Of a stretch of 64,000 nt of DNA, positions 35,545 through 44,780 are shown one piece after another. The stretch is from positions 26,053-90,052 of the IMG/VR virus record IMGVR_UViG_3300026334_000001; one strand, 5' to 3'. The notes beneath the pieces are model-generated. The model saw only the letters and a list, made by a program, of their open reading frames with translations. It had not been told where the DNA came from and searched no databases. The first letter of the stretch is position 1; every line of letters starts with the position of its first letter. Source of the stretch: a virus. A program made the position numbers and the translations under genes.

Positions 35545-35853
35545 ACCACTCCCTTCATTAAGAGCAGAATTTCGTTTTAATTGAGTACAGATATTAAATA
35601 AACAAATCAAACCTTTATGACCTGCTGGAATACGATATCTTTGCTCTCCTTCTCCATTATTAACATCCATTATATCTGGAATAGATGTAAAAGCTACTTC
35701 ATTATAATTTTCACCTTTACTACATTCTATTTCAAATCCTGTAGAATATGGAAGATAACTATCTGCTGCTTTAGCTAAACGATCATTTCCATGCGCTGCT
35801 AAAGCTAGAGGAGCATAATATATACACTCCTCCAGAATAGACTTTTCTTGCAT
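35545..35853 (-). CDS. Putative amidoligase, exon 1
   Basis: The first 103 residues of a split protein of 234. STGFEIEC near residue 37 matches the G-EIE strand that starts amidoligase-family (ATP-grasp-like, glutamine-synthetase-related) domains. Then come a RYRIPAGHKGL segment and NEGSG at the exon end. Joined to exon 2 it reads SGIHYHVD, the expected histidine motif. Amidoligases join amino groups to carboxylates in peptides or modified metabolites. The substrate here is unknown. The unspliced frame would end 8 codons later at 35518. The start overlaps the neighbour at 35853 by one base. Confidence 0.6.
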
Positions 35854-36299
35854 TAGTATTCTCCGTTACGTTTTTCTCCAGTTTTAGCAACTGGTTGTGG
35901 TGCAGCTCTTTCTACAGCAAATAAAGATTTTAAAAGAGCAATATCTTCTTCAGAAACTTTACCATCTCTAATCTCTTTAGCTAGATCAGCAACTACACTA
36001 GACTTAGCTTTTTTCTCAATCTTCTCTGCTTTAACTGCACGTTTAGCTGCTTTAACTGCTGCTTTAGTTTCAACAATGATTTGTTCTTTAACTTCTTCTT
36101 TAGCAGTTGCTTCTGGAGTTAATGCTTTTACAACAGCTGCTAAACCTTTCTTAGTTCTCTTAGCATTGTATTCAGTAATCATATCCTTAAAAGGTTGAAG
36201 AGCTTCTTTACTACCTGTTTTAGTATAAACAGTTTCTCCAATGATTACATTTAGGTTTCTACCTATTTGTTTAAATTTAATTTCTGGTGACTTTTCCAT
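35853..36299 (-). CDS. Lys/Ala-rich protein between rIIA-like and amidoligase genes
   Basis: A 148-residue protein. The first 60 residues form a compact basic domain (FKQIGRNLNVIIGETVYTK). A long Ala/Lys/Glu helix follows, then a short helix (DLAKEIRDGKVSEEDIALL). It lies directly downstream of the rIIA-like gene, the position held by rIIB in many phages, but I see no rIIB motif. Highly charged helices suggest a nucleoprotein or partner protein. Confidence 0.5.
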   Translation of the reverse strand: MEKSPEIKFKQIGRNLNVIIGETVYTKTGSKEALQPFKDMITEYNAKRTKKGLAAVVKALTPEATAKEEVKEQIIVETKAAVKAAKRAVKAEKIEKKAKSSVVADLAKEIRDGKVSEEDIALLKSLFAVERAAPQPVAKTGEKRNGEY

Positions 36300-36305
36300 T
36301 TTAGA

Positions 36306-38218
36306 TTAATTTGTTTGTGCAATAATTTGTTTAGCTTGTTCTAATAACTCTTCTTCATGTGGTTGAAGTATTATATAATGCTCTGCATTTAATTTCTTCT
36401 TCTTCAACTTCATAAAGTCAATTATCAAATCTGAATTACCTTCTACATCTCTAGAAGAAATAAGTGTCAATAACTTAAGTCCTTCCTCATATTTCAATAC
36501 TTGTTTTAATGTATCTCGTATTTCTTCATCCCACCAATTATTCTCCTCCATCATTGTATAACATTCTGATAGAAATTCAGTAGTACAATATCTAGCATTA
36601 CTAGTATGTCTTCCAACATAATTACTAAGTTCTGCTATTCTATCTGTATGTTCTGCACAGATCTTACGATAAGCATAATGAGTTAACTGAATCTTATCAG
36701 TCATATTCTCTCTAATGTAATGAGCTGTTATTGTCTTAATAAAAACTTTGTTTCTATTAGATATGAATTCTTCACCTGTCATACAATTTGACTGATTTAC
36801 TAAATACTTATGATTACTTTTAGCAGTTGTGAAAACCCTAATTTTATGTTTATGTAAGCCACCAACATTTCTCCAGTTACCTGCATAACTAAGAGATTTC
36901 TTTCCCGATAACATTAAAGCAATCTCCTTAATTAATTTCTTATTTTCTGGAAGATCATAGATAATAAGTTCAGATTTTACTTTATTTAAATCTAAAATTT
37001 CTTTCTCTTCTACTCCAGTACTAAAATAAGTAACATTAATTTCATTCTTGCCAAGCTTATTAGTTACTCTTCTTTCTCTTTGAGAATCTATCCACTCTTT
37101 AGGAATGTTAGTTTGCTCATAACTATGAGATTGTTCTACTAAATAATCTTGTAATACTTTTTTTACCTTTTGAAATAACTTTACTTTGTTAAGACCATTT
37201 TGCATGTATGGTGTATTAACTAAACCTAAAGCTTTATTCCATTGATTAAAAGATAAAGTACTCTTTCTTACTAATGCAAAATTCTGCAAATAGCTATTCT
37301 TTCTTGTTACTACTTCTCCTTTAATACGATATAAACTACCTCTTCCAATATGATCACATTTGTGAACCTTAGTAGAATTCTCCTTTTTAAGTAATCTTCC
37401 ATTACTATATACAGCACTCACATAAAAAGGAAAATATGGGTTGTCTGTTGGTATTTCAATACCTAAGTTTTCTAATCCTTTTAGAGAAATAGGATGTAGA
37501 TCTGGAATAGCTATTTCTTTATACCATTCATAATTACTACCAGTTCTAGGATTCTTACCGTACTTCTCTTTAAATCCTATCTTCAATGATATACCTTCAG
37601 TTAATTTGATCATCCTATAAGGAGAATCTTTAAGCTTTACATATTCACTAATAGTAGTACAAATAGCAGCATCAGATTTAGATAATTCTATTAACTCCTT
37701 TTTAGCTAACTCTATTTTATCTAGAATTAATTGTTTAGCAGTTTCATCATATCTTAATTGCTCTCTATTTGGAGTAACCATTAGTTCTCCTATATTAAAC
37801 TTAAGACCGATACCAATAGGAATTGTTTCTATACCTAAATAATTGTAATCAATTGGATATGCTACTTTACCAAGAACTATATGAATATCATCAGAATACT
37901 TACAATCATTTCTATACTTAAAATGCTTACCTTCATAAATCTTATAATCATTATTAAATGTTGCAAAACCTTGAACGTATACATTATCGAAATAAGCTAA
38001 TTGAGAATTTAAAGCATTACGAAACTTTTCAAAATCATTATAGTTTTTAATAGCTATCTTTATTTCAGTACCATTTCTATCTGATGTTGGTTTTTCATAT
38101 ATTTTATTTAACTTCGGCTTAGGATGATCTTTATAAAATAAATATAAATACTCAACTCCATTACTAACAGTCTTAATATAGAATTGATCTACATAACTGA
38201 ATGGGGATTTAGAACCTA
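36306..38218 (-). CDS. rIIA-like GHKL ATPase, exon 2
   Basis: The main exon. From 38218 it completes a Leu codon and reads GSKSPFSYVDQFYIKT, then stays open without a stop to 36306. An internal ATG at 37781 would give only 491 residues and would cut through a continuous domain (IGELMVTPNREQLRY), so it is not the real start. Exon 1 (361 bases) plus exon 2 (1913 bases) give 758 codons in frame. GSKSPF is the continuation of the GHKL G2 glycine box. The C-terminal half is helical and basic, of unknown role. Confidence 0.7.
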
Positions 38219-39193
38219 CGTTCTATTTGTCTTAGATTACTCTAAGGATCGGACTATATCATCACTTTAATCTATAAAGATTAAAGGCTGGACGCTGTAT
38301 CTGGTTATTAAGGAAACTATATTCCTCCAGTAGTCTCTGAACCTTCATCAGATGTATCTGATGCTTGGCTGCTGATTGCCCTCGATTTCTTCGATAGGGT
38401 TTCCAGCAATTCATCCAGTTTTAATTGGTCTAGGTCTTTCTCAAAACACCATTTGAATCCATAAGCATTTCTATTATGTTTAACTGCTTCTCCTATTTTA
38501 TTTCCAGCTGTTTCTACTTTTCCTTTAATATTTAAAGTTTCAGCAGCAGCAGGAGCAGAAGAATAAACATCTAATACCTCTAATGTGTCTTTATCTAATT
38601 TAAAAACTCTTCCTTTTTTCCCATCATAATGTTTTCCTATTCTCTTTAATGAGGCTTCTAACATTATTTTTTTAGCTTCTTCTGTATGTTTTTTACCATA
38701 AAAAGGATGATTTTCTCCTTCAAATCTTCCTTTTAAAGAATTTGAAATTTTTTCTTTCACCTCTTGTGTTGGACTTATTCCAACATTCCATACTTTAAAT
38801 CCATTAATATAAAGCTCTTTTTTGGAAATACTCATTTTTTCTTTTGATTCCTCTGTATGTTTATATCCAGTAGTACTATTTACACTTGGAGAAATATTAT
38901 AGTATGGTTTATATGTATCTATATAATATTGCTCTCTTTCAAGTAATATTTCTATACTACATTCCTCTATAATATAAGCTTCAAATACCTCTCCATATTT
39001 GTTATACACATTTTGGAGTTTTGCATTTTCATGCTTACCTATTTTTAAACGAGAAAAATGAGAATTAATTCTGACTTTTAAATTATTAGTGCTACCTATA
39101 TAGATATCATCATTATAAGTATTTCTAAGCACATAAATTCCTGATTTTTTTGAGATTGTATCCATCCCGAAAGATACAATTAATTAGTGACAA
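38219..39193 (-). mobile_element. Group I intron with GIY-YIG gene inside the rIIA-like gene
   Basis: On the - strand, GTTCAGAGACTA (38331-38342) and GATATAGTCC (38251-38260) are the classic R and S segments that form P7 of group I introns. GCAATCAGCAGCC just upstream is the usual P4-P6 Q region. The intron ends with G at 38219. The 5' boundary after GGTT (39194) is set by reading frame; P1 was not confirmed. The splice restores GGFGLGSKSPF. Confidence 0.85.
38317..39165 (-). CDS. GIY-YIG homing endonuclease encoded by the intron
   Basis: A 282-residue enzyme. SGIYVLRN and DDIYIGSTNNLKVRINSH form the GIY-YIG catalytic pair, and EREQYYIDTYKPYYN is the following helix with the metal-binding Glu. 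Repeated DNA-binding modules follow (HTEESKEKMS, NHPFYGKKHTEEAKK, the NUMOD3 type) and an IENR1-like VYSSAPAAAETLN segment. The last 25 codons are read through the intron core, so the C-terminal tail is a by-product of RNA constraint. Confidence 0.9.
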   Translation of the reverse strand: MDTISKKSGIYVLRNTYNDDIYIGSTNNLKVRINSHFSRLKIGKHENAKLQNVYNKYGEVFEAYIIEECSIEILLEREQYYIDTYKPYYNISPSVNSTTGYKHTEESKEKMSISKKELYINGFKVWNVGISPTQEVKEKISNSLKGRFEGENHPFYGKKHTEEAKKIMLEASLKRIGKHYDGKKGRVFKLDKDTLEVLDVYSSAPAAAETLNIKGKVETAGNKIGEAVKHNRNAYGFKWCFEKDLDQLKLDELLETLSKKSRAISSQASDTSDEGSETTGGI

Positions 39194-39554
39194 AACCAAA
39201 TCCTCCTATGAGGTCATTCGTATTACGCTTTGTTGAAGATAAATATTGTAAAAATACTCCGTCAATAACTGTGGGTGACATACCTAAGCCCACATCTTTA
39301 AATATGATGTAATAGCTTCCTTCTTCATATCCCCCCTTAATTACAACTGCATCATCAACCTTAGCTTCTGTATGAGAATCAAAACAATTTGATGTTATCT
39401 CTCTTACAATAGATCCTGTTGGATCTGAATAGAATTTACTAGATACTAGTTCAAAGAAAAGAGAAAGATTTTCAGTCTTTAGACTTGCCTCTTTCTCTTC
39501 AAAACCACATCCAGATTCTTCTATTTCTAGTTCATTAACTTGAAATATCTGCAT
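39194..39554 (-). CDS. rIIA-like GHKL ATPase, exon 1
   Basis: The first exon of a protein of 757 residues. REITSNCFDS gives the E-N-D N-box of GHKL ATPases, FKDVGLGMS the G1 box, and LIGGFG starts the G2 box, where the intron enters. The GHKL fold (Hsp90, MutL, gyrase B) binds ATP and drives clamp-like motions. T4 rIIA is a related phage protein of similar length linked to membrane and exclusion effects. The unspliced frame ends four codons later. It overlaps the upstream gene by 20 bases. Confidence 0.75.
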
Positions 39555-39750
39555 CTTTGAATACGTTATTAGATGTTTCCCAATTATTAATTATCTTATT
39601 TAATAAAACTATAGAATCATTCACCATAGATTTTTCTATTATTGTCAAATGATCTTTATCGAAAAATTGTAAAGTTTTAAGTGCTAAGGCTACTCTACCT
39701 TTAGAGCTACCCCTTCTCCACCAGAAGTCTTGTTTAGGCGATCTTTCCAT
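39535..39750 (-). CDS. Unknown 71-residue protein
   Basis: The basic start MERSPKQDFWWRRGSSKGR is followed by a helical acidic half. It overlaps the rIIA-like start by 20 bases and the upstream stop by one base. No family recognised. Confidence 0.55.
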   Translation of the reverse strand: MERSPKQDFWWRRGSSKGRVALALKTLQFFDKDHLTIIEKSMVNDSIVLLNKIINNWETSNNVFKDADISS

Positions 39751-40256
39751 TATCTTTTAGATTGATGATCTTTACGAAAAGTTTTCATATCTTTATAAGC
39801 TCTAAATCCATAACTAGATTTGTTATTGATGTATTGTAATAACTTAGATTTACATTCATCTACTCTAGTAAAATCATATCTTGCTTTAAAGTTTGTAAGA
39901 CATGCTAATAGAGTTGACTTATCCATATTAATTACAACACTAAATACACCTACTTTAGTTTCAACTTCTACTTCTCTGAAAGTATCTAATGGAGTACCAG
40001 AAGCTAAAGCAGAATCATTCAATTTTGCTTTTAACTTTACTATCTGCTGCTGATTCTGAAACCTAACTTTCTTTAACTCTGCTATCTCTACCTCTTGTTC
40101 TCTTACCTTAAGTCTTAAGTTAAATTGTGGATGTTTGAGAATACCAATCCCGAAATAATGCAAACATTTCTCAAATCCTTTTTTGAATTCCTCACTTGCA
40201 GAATCATCATAATTCTGCTTGTAGATTGTATCTACGGTTTCATATACCTCAAACAT
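39750..40256 (-). CDS. Unknown 168-residue protein with central coiled coil
   Basis: Acidic N-terminal helices, a coiled coil near residues 45-85 (REQEVEIAELKKVRFQNQQQ) and a beta-rich basic end (VGVFSVVINMDKSTL, then RAYKDMKTFRKDHQSKR). No catalytic motif. It lies in the operon of the rIIA-like gene. Confidence 0.55.
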   Translation of the reverse strand: MFEVYETVDTIYKQNYDDSASEEFKKGFEKCLHYFGIGILKHPQFNLRLKVREQEVEIAELKKVRFQNQQQIVKLKAKLNDSALASGTPLDTFREVEVETKVGVFSVVINMDKSTLLACLTNFKARYDFTRVDECKSKLLQYINNKSSYGFRAYKDMKTFRKDHQSKR

Positions 40257-40260
40257 AGTT

Positions 40261-40440
40261 TTAATTAGTTAATAACTTGTAAATAAATAGCTTAAATTTG
40301 TACCACTTAAATTTGATAACATTTTTAAACGTGAATAACTCTTCTATCTTTCTTACTTTCCTATTTGATTCATCATACTCAAAAAGAACCCAGTATATCT
40401 TACGAGCTACTGGATTAAGTGGTGGTTTTCTAACTCTCAT
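40261..40440 (-). CDS. Unknown 59-residue basic protein
   Basis: The frame starts MRVRKPPLNPVARKIYWVLF and is strongly basic. It overlaps the ligase 3' end by 11 bases and stops 4 bases before the next ATG, which supports it as a real gene. No motif recognised. Confidence 0.5.
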   Translation of the reverse strand: MRVRKPPLNPVARKIYWVLFEYDESNRKVRKIEELFTFKNVIKFKWYKFKLFIYKLLTN

Positions 40441-41629
40441 AATTTCTAAACGCTATTGCTATAGGAAATCTAGGTAACTTACTATCAGTAATACCAAAAT
40501 GCTTAATTGTTAAAGGTAAACCTATAAGTCCCAATTCTGCGGAATAAAGTTCTTCTTTATATTTTAATCCTCCAGACACCTTAGCTTTAAATTGAGTTAA
40601 AATAGCGCCTTCTGATGATTTACATACAGCAATAAGATCTTCTACTCCTCTAGCACCATATTCAAATCCTATAAATTCAAATTCTGTAGCATCAAATTCC
40701 TTGTATTTAAGAAGATTCTTTGATCTGAATCCCTGCTCATATATAGAATTTTTCATCCTCAACATTACACCTTCATAACCTAATTCTATATAAACAGAAA
40801 ATAATGATTGTACCTCTTCTTTATCTGCTACTTCATATGTTTTAACTGTAGATATATGTACACTCAATATATTTTTAATATGGTCTTTAACTTCTAATAC
40901 TCTTTCTTCTTGATTATTTTCATTAACTATATCATATACTCTATATGAAAGAAACTTAGTATTATCATTATTCTTCTTTACTGCTGATACTATATCTTGA
41001 AATGACATAATATCACCATGAGCATATATCTCACCATCAAAAATAAATGGTTCAAATGACCCAAGATCTTTTAATTCTTCTACATAATTAGATATATCTT
41101 CTTTAATATGATCTAATGTAGTATATTCTTTACCACTTCTAGATAAGAAAGTAATATCATCTACATCGTTAACAATACATAAACATCTAACCCCATCCAA
41201 TTTAGGTTGAAGATAACAAGGGAATTTTACATTAGACCAATCTTCTTTAACGGCTTGGGCTAACATTGGTTTTACATTACCCTTTGCATCTGTATTGAAT
41301 TTAGGAAGGTATTGTTCTAATATATATTCTAACTGACAATCTTCTAGGATTGTTGTAGGTATCTTAAGATCTTCTATTGAAATATAGCCATCATCTTTTT
41401 TCTTTCTCCATGATGAAACAGCTTCAGCAATAGCTTGATCATAAATAGATCTATTTTGTTTTCCTTCAGCTATATTCTCTACATATCTTTGTTTCTTTCC
41501 ATCTAACTGTCCTTGTAATGTAATTATTTGAACTTCTTCTGTAGATAATATTTTTTCTACTGATATTAACCATGACTGAATTTTCCCAGTCTTGGTTCTT
41601 TTATATAATTTCTCTAAAGTAACATTCAT
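40430..41629 (-). CDS. ATP-dependent DNA ligase
   Basis: A 399-residue ligase. KLDGVR at 143-148 is motif I, with K143 the adenylated lysine. FIFDGEIYAHG is motif III and YEGVMLRM motif IV. LLKYKEFDATEFEFIGF contains the motif V lysines and begins the OB-fold. The N-terminal 110 residues are an extra domain. It seals nicks between Okazaki fragments and after recombination or uracil repair. The GIY-YIG gene upstream overlaps its start by 4 bases. Confidence 0.9.
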   Translation of the reverse strand: MNVTLEKLYKRTKTGKIQSWLISVEKILSTEEVQIITLQGQLDGKKQRYVENIAEGKQNRSIYDQAIAEAVSSWRKKKDDGYISIEDLKIPTTILEDCQLEYILEQYLPKFNTDAKGNVKPMLAQAVKEDWSNVKFPCYLQPKLDGVRCLCIVNDVDDITFLSRSGKEYTTLDHIKEDISNYVEELKDLGSFEPFIFDGEIYAHGDIMSFQDIVSAVKKNNDNTKFLSYRVYDIVNENNQEERVLEVKDHIKNILSVHISTVKTYEVADKEEVQSLFSVYIELGYEGVMLRMKNSIYEQGFRSKNLLKYKEFDATEFEFIGFEYGARGVEDLIAVCKSSEGAILTQFKAKVSGGLKYKEELYSAELGLIGLPLTIKHFGITDSKLPRFPIAIAFRNYES

Positions 41630-41913
41630 TTTTTTCTTCCTTTACTTCGGTTATAATTTAACTTACTTTTTACTCCTCCAAAATAAATAATCCAATTTCT
41701 TTCAACTTCATTAACATTTGTACCAGTATACAATACCGTGAATTCAAATGCCTTTTCTCCTAGAAGATTATAATCTTGCTGTAATTCTTTATTAAAATGA
41801 CGTATGTTTCTTAATTGATGTAAATGAGAACTCCATCGAGTCTTTAGATTCTTTGCTTGACCTATATATACTCGACCAGAATATCTATTCACTATCGCAT
41901 AAACTCCTGTCAT
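41626..41913 (-). CDS. Small free-standing GIY-YIG nuclease
   Basis: A 95-residue single-domain protein. GVYAIVN and GRVYIGQAKNLKTRWSSH form the GIY-YIG pair, and EVERNWIIYFGG carries the metal-binding Glu. There is no DNA-binding extension. It overlaps its neighbours as ATGA on one side and by 4 bases on the other, so it is not in an intron. It may be a mobile gene remnant, or a nuclease serving the phage. Confidence 0.8.
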   Translation of the reverse strand: MTGVYAIVNRYSGRVYIGQAKNLKTRWSSHLHQLRNIRHFNKELQQDYNLLGEKAFEFTVLYTGTNVNEVERNWIIYFGGVKSKLNYNRSKGRKK

Positions 41914-42077
41914 TCTAGATCTTCAAAACTAATTACTTCCAGACAAGTATTACAACATTTACCTTTAAATTTACCAGTATGGAATTCCTTCTCTACTGGT
42001 TCTCCTTTACAAGTTTCGCAATTTGCTATTCTTCGTTGTCTTGCTCTGTTGTTTGTTGTTCCTTTTCGCTTTGCCAT
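41910..42077 (-). CDS. 55-residue zinc-finger-like protein
   Basis: The frame starts MAKRKGTTNNRARQRR and has two cysteine pairs, NCETC and CCNTC, about 20 residues apart, the plan of a small zinc ribbon. The basic start suits nucleic acid binding. It overlaps the GIY-YIG gene as ATGA and the upstream gene by 52 bases. Confidence 0.65.
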   Translation of the reverse strand: MAKRKGTTNNRARQRRIANCETCKGEPVEKEFHTGKFKGKCCNTCLEVISFEDLE

Positions 42078-42217
42078 TGATTATCTATTTTAGATTCTAA
42101 AACTTCACATTCGATATCTATACATTGAGTACCTATCGCTCTAATATTTTGAAGTTTATGACATAATATTTGATACCTAGTACTAAATATTTCTCTTACT
42201 TGTTGAGCTGTTGTCAT
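42026..42217 (-). CDS. Unknown 63-residue protein
   Basis: A helical protein with a very polar tail rich in Glu and Gln (QSEKEQQTTEQDNEE). It lies 10 bases after the DNA polymerase gene and overlaps the next gene. No motif recognised. Confidence 0.5.
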   Translation of the reverse strand: MTTAQQVREIFSTRYQILCHKLQNIRAIGTQCIDIECEVLESKIDNQWQSEKEQQTTEQDNEE

Positions 42218-42227
42218 ATCTTCAATC

Positions 42228-44309
42228 TTATTTAACCCAACAACGCGCTACATGCGCATCTGCTTTCATCTCTGTAAATCCTTCTAAGTATCTTGTTGCT
42301 ACTTCTCCCATAATTCTTTCAACATGTTTGCTGTTATCTTTTCCTTTATGTTTCATTACAATCTCATCATGAACTTGTAGTAACATTTGACCTTCTAGAT
42401 TATTATCTCTAAAATACCTATCTATTTCTACCATCGCCTCTTTAATCATGTCGCTCTGCGTTCCCTGAATGCGGGTGTTGCGCGCTTCTGAACCAGCCAT
42501 AGACATCTCTTCTTTAGAAGGATCAGAAAACATCCTCGGAAACCATCTTCTTGAATTAGTTCTTGTATTATGTAAGACTTTTCCTGTTTGATGACATTCT
42601 AATGTAGCTCTTTCTACCATCTTAAATGTTTCTGGAATCTTATTTTTGATGATATCAATAACTATCTGTGCTTCTTCTTCTGATATATTGATAGTCTTAG
42701 CTACAGTTGTAGCTTTAGCACCATAAACAACTCCAAATGTTACAGATTTAAATGCATCTCTAATATTCTTATTTACTTTTTTACTGACTTCGTAAGTCTT
42801 AGATAATTCTAGAAGCTTTTTATACTTCTCTGATTCTTTATCCTTTACTTTTGATGCTTTATTAGCAAATATAGCTCTCCAACATAAAGTAGCCATAGGT
42901 GAATGCAAATCATCTTCTTCAACAGCCCACTTATATAGATTAGCATCTTTAGCAAATGCACACATAATGATAGTTTCAGCACCTACTAAATCGCTTGATG
43001 TTATCCACCAATCATTATCTATTTCTTCTTGTGTTAAAGTAAAGCAATTTCTATAATCATTACTCTTTGGAATCTGTTGTGAATTATAATAGCCATGCTC
43101 TTCATCTCCACTAGCTAATCTTCCAGTTGATGTCATGCATTGCCTATAAATAGTATGAATCTTATTTGTTATCTTATTTAGATAACCTATCTTGGTAGTA
43201 GAACCTTTACCAATAGAATAATTAATGAATCTTTCTCCAAATGAATTTAATTTCTTATCCACCTCTTTGTAAAAGAGGAGTAATCTAATAAATTCATTTA
43301 AAATTGTATGACTATTATCATTAAGATATAGATTTAAAGCTCCTATACCAACTGAATCTTTTTCTTCATAAACCTTTTTATAACCTTCTTTTCTTTTAGT
43401 TACTATAGTAGGTCTTTCTATCTTAAGCTTGTCAAATAATTCAAGTATTTGTTTAGGTGATGAATAATTAATCTTAGCTTTATTCGGAGCTTCTTTAATA
43501 GATGATCCACCAAATATATCAAATTGATTAACTTCTATTTTATGCCTTTCAAGCCTAAATTTCTTCTCTATTAGACCTGCATTCATCAACTCTTCATCCA
43601 TCTGACATTCTAACTCGAACATCTTTTTCTTATTAGCCTCAATATTCTGCTTCCATTTCTCTTTATCTAATGTGAAACCTTCTAGTTCCATATCAGCTAA
43701 GATTGGTATTAAAGGCAATTCTATCTTCTCTATAAGGAATCGTATATCGAATTTATCTATATACGCTTTCTGCTTCTCTCTCAATTCAAATAAAGTAAAC
43801 ACATCATTTGCTGCATATTCTATATGTCTATTCTCAAACATAAATGATGCATCTTTATTAGCGAACTCTTCTCTAGTATCCTTACTTTGAGGAAACATCT
43901 TTCCACATCTTCTCTCATAAGAATCTTTTAAGTTATTCAAACGACCAGAACCAAGACCTAATCTTTGCTCTACTACCATTGTATCATATACATTACGTAT
44001 ATCAACACCTTGTCGTCTAGCAATTTTAATATCAATCTTAATATTATGACCTATGAATAGCTTATGTTTAAATGGCTCCAGATAATCTAACCTAGTGTAA
44101 CAAAGATCATCTACAACAAACTGATTATGTTGATCTCCTAAAACTGTTAATAGTGGAACTGCATAGAATTCATTGATCTTCGTAAATTCTTTATCCAATC
44201 CTATTACTTCTAGAGATGAAAGATATGAATTAAGATGATCTAAGTTATCTTCAATAGTTATGAACTGGGAGTTCACATTATACTTCCTAGTTGTTATAAA
44301 ATAAATCAT
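42228..44309 (-). CDS. Family A DNA polymerase with 3'-5' exonuclease domain
   Basis: A 693-residue replicative polymerase. The exonuclease domain has DKE at 39-41 (Exo I), GHNIKIDIK (Exo II) and YAANDVF (Exo III). The polymerase domain has TSTGRLAS, motif A SSDLVGAETIIMC, motif B RDAFKSVTFGVVYG and motif C QVHDEIV ending at residue 651. All key acidic residues of the polymerase site are seen. No 5'-3' exonuclease domain is present. crAss-like phages carry either a family A or a family B enzyme. A terminator upstream (44334-44363) starts a fresh message here. Confidence 0.93.
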   Translation of the reverse strand: MIYFITTRKYNVNSQFITIEDNLDHLNSYLSSLEVIGLDKEFTKINEFYAVPLLTVLGDQHNQFVVDDLCYTRLDYLEPFKHKLFIGHNIKIDIKIARRQGVDIRNVYDTMVVEQRLGLGSGRLNNLKDSYERRCGKMFPQSKDTREEFANKDASFMFENRHIEYAANDVFTLFELREKQKAYIDKFDIRFLIEKIELPLIPILADMELEGFTLDKEKWKQNIEANKKKMFELECQMDEELMNAGLIEKKFRLERHKIEVNQFDIFGGSSIKEAPNKAKINYSSPKQILELFDKLKIERPTIVTKRKEGYKKVYEEKDSVGIGALNLYLNDNSHTILNEFIRLLLFYKEVDKKLNSFGERFINYSIGKGSTTKIGYLNKITNKIHTIYRQCMTSTGRLASGDEEHGYYNSQQIPKSNDYRNCFTLTQEEIDNDWWITSSDLVGAETIIMCAFAKDANLYKWAVEEDDLHSPMATLCWRAIFANKASKVKDKESEKYKKLLELSKTYEVSKKVNKNIRDAFKSVTFGVVYGAKATTVAKTINISEEEAQIVIDIIKNKIPETFKMVERATLECHQTGKVLHNTRTNSRRWFPRMFSDPSKEEMSMAGSEARNTRIQGTQSDMIKEAMVEIDRYFRDNNLEGQMLLQVHDEIVMKHKGKDNSKHVERIMGEVATRYLEGFTEMKADAHVARCWVK

Positions 44310-44333
44310 GATCTTTAAGACTTTAGTTAATGA

Positions 44334-44363
44334 AAACCCTGTTAATATTAATTAACAGGGTTT
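44334..44363 (-). terminator. Terminator between the paralog genes and DNA polymerase
   Basis: AAACCCTGTTAAT and ATTAACAGGGTTT form a 13-bp stem with a 4-base loop, followed on the - strand by TTCATT. Confidence 0.85.
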
Positions 44364-44391
44364 AAATAAATACATTATCAATTAAAGCACC

Positions 44392-44715
44392 TTATTCAGT
44401 TGGCTTACCCATGTCAACCCACTTATAATAATACTTTACTTGTTTAGCATGACCAGTTTCTCTTAAAACTTTACATGCCATTTCAATTGCTGAACAAACT
44501 AACGCATCCCTATCTTCTTCACTTTCATCCCAAAGTAATTTAGGATTAGCTGCAAAGCCAGATACAATTCTAGTAGCAGTTTTCATAAGTTTTTTAAACT
44601 TATTCTTTAGTTTCTTCTTTTTCTTCTTTTTGTCTTTCTTGTGTTCTGAATCTTTCTTTTCTTTAACAACTTTGGTATCTGATACCTCCATTGCTTGAGT
44701 AGCGTAATCTTCCAT
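44392..44715 (-). CDS. Lys-rich protein with a C-terminal domain shared with the next gene
   Basis: A 107-residue protein. Residues 15-50 are dominated by Lys (KKDSEHKKDKKKKKKKLKNK). The C-terminal third (AIEMACKVLRETGHAKQVKY) is clearly similar to the end of the gene at 44781-45194 (AIEVAARIFSKTGHSELVKE). The shared helical domain may bind a common partner, with a basic arm here and an acidic one in the paralog. Confidence 0.65.
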   Translation of the reverse strand: MEDYATQAMEVSDTKVVKEKKDSEHKKDKKKKKKKLKNKFKKLMKTATRIVSGFAANPKLLWDESEEDRDALVCSAIEMACKVLRETGHAKQVKYYYKWVDMGKPTE

Positions 44716-44780
44716 ATTTATAAAATATTTTATATATCAAAATACAAAATATTTTAAAGAAAAATTAGGCTATTTTTTAC

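Noticed and set aside
36306-37781. A 491-residue protein starting at the internal ATG 37781
   Set aside because: The same frame is open 145 codons further upstream with clear rIIA-like sequence, so the ATG is internal to an exon.
41626-41913. Third intron around the small GIY-YIG gene
   Set aside because: The gene overlaps intact neighbours on both sides, and no split reading frame is present.
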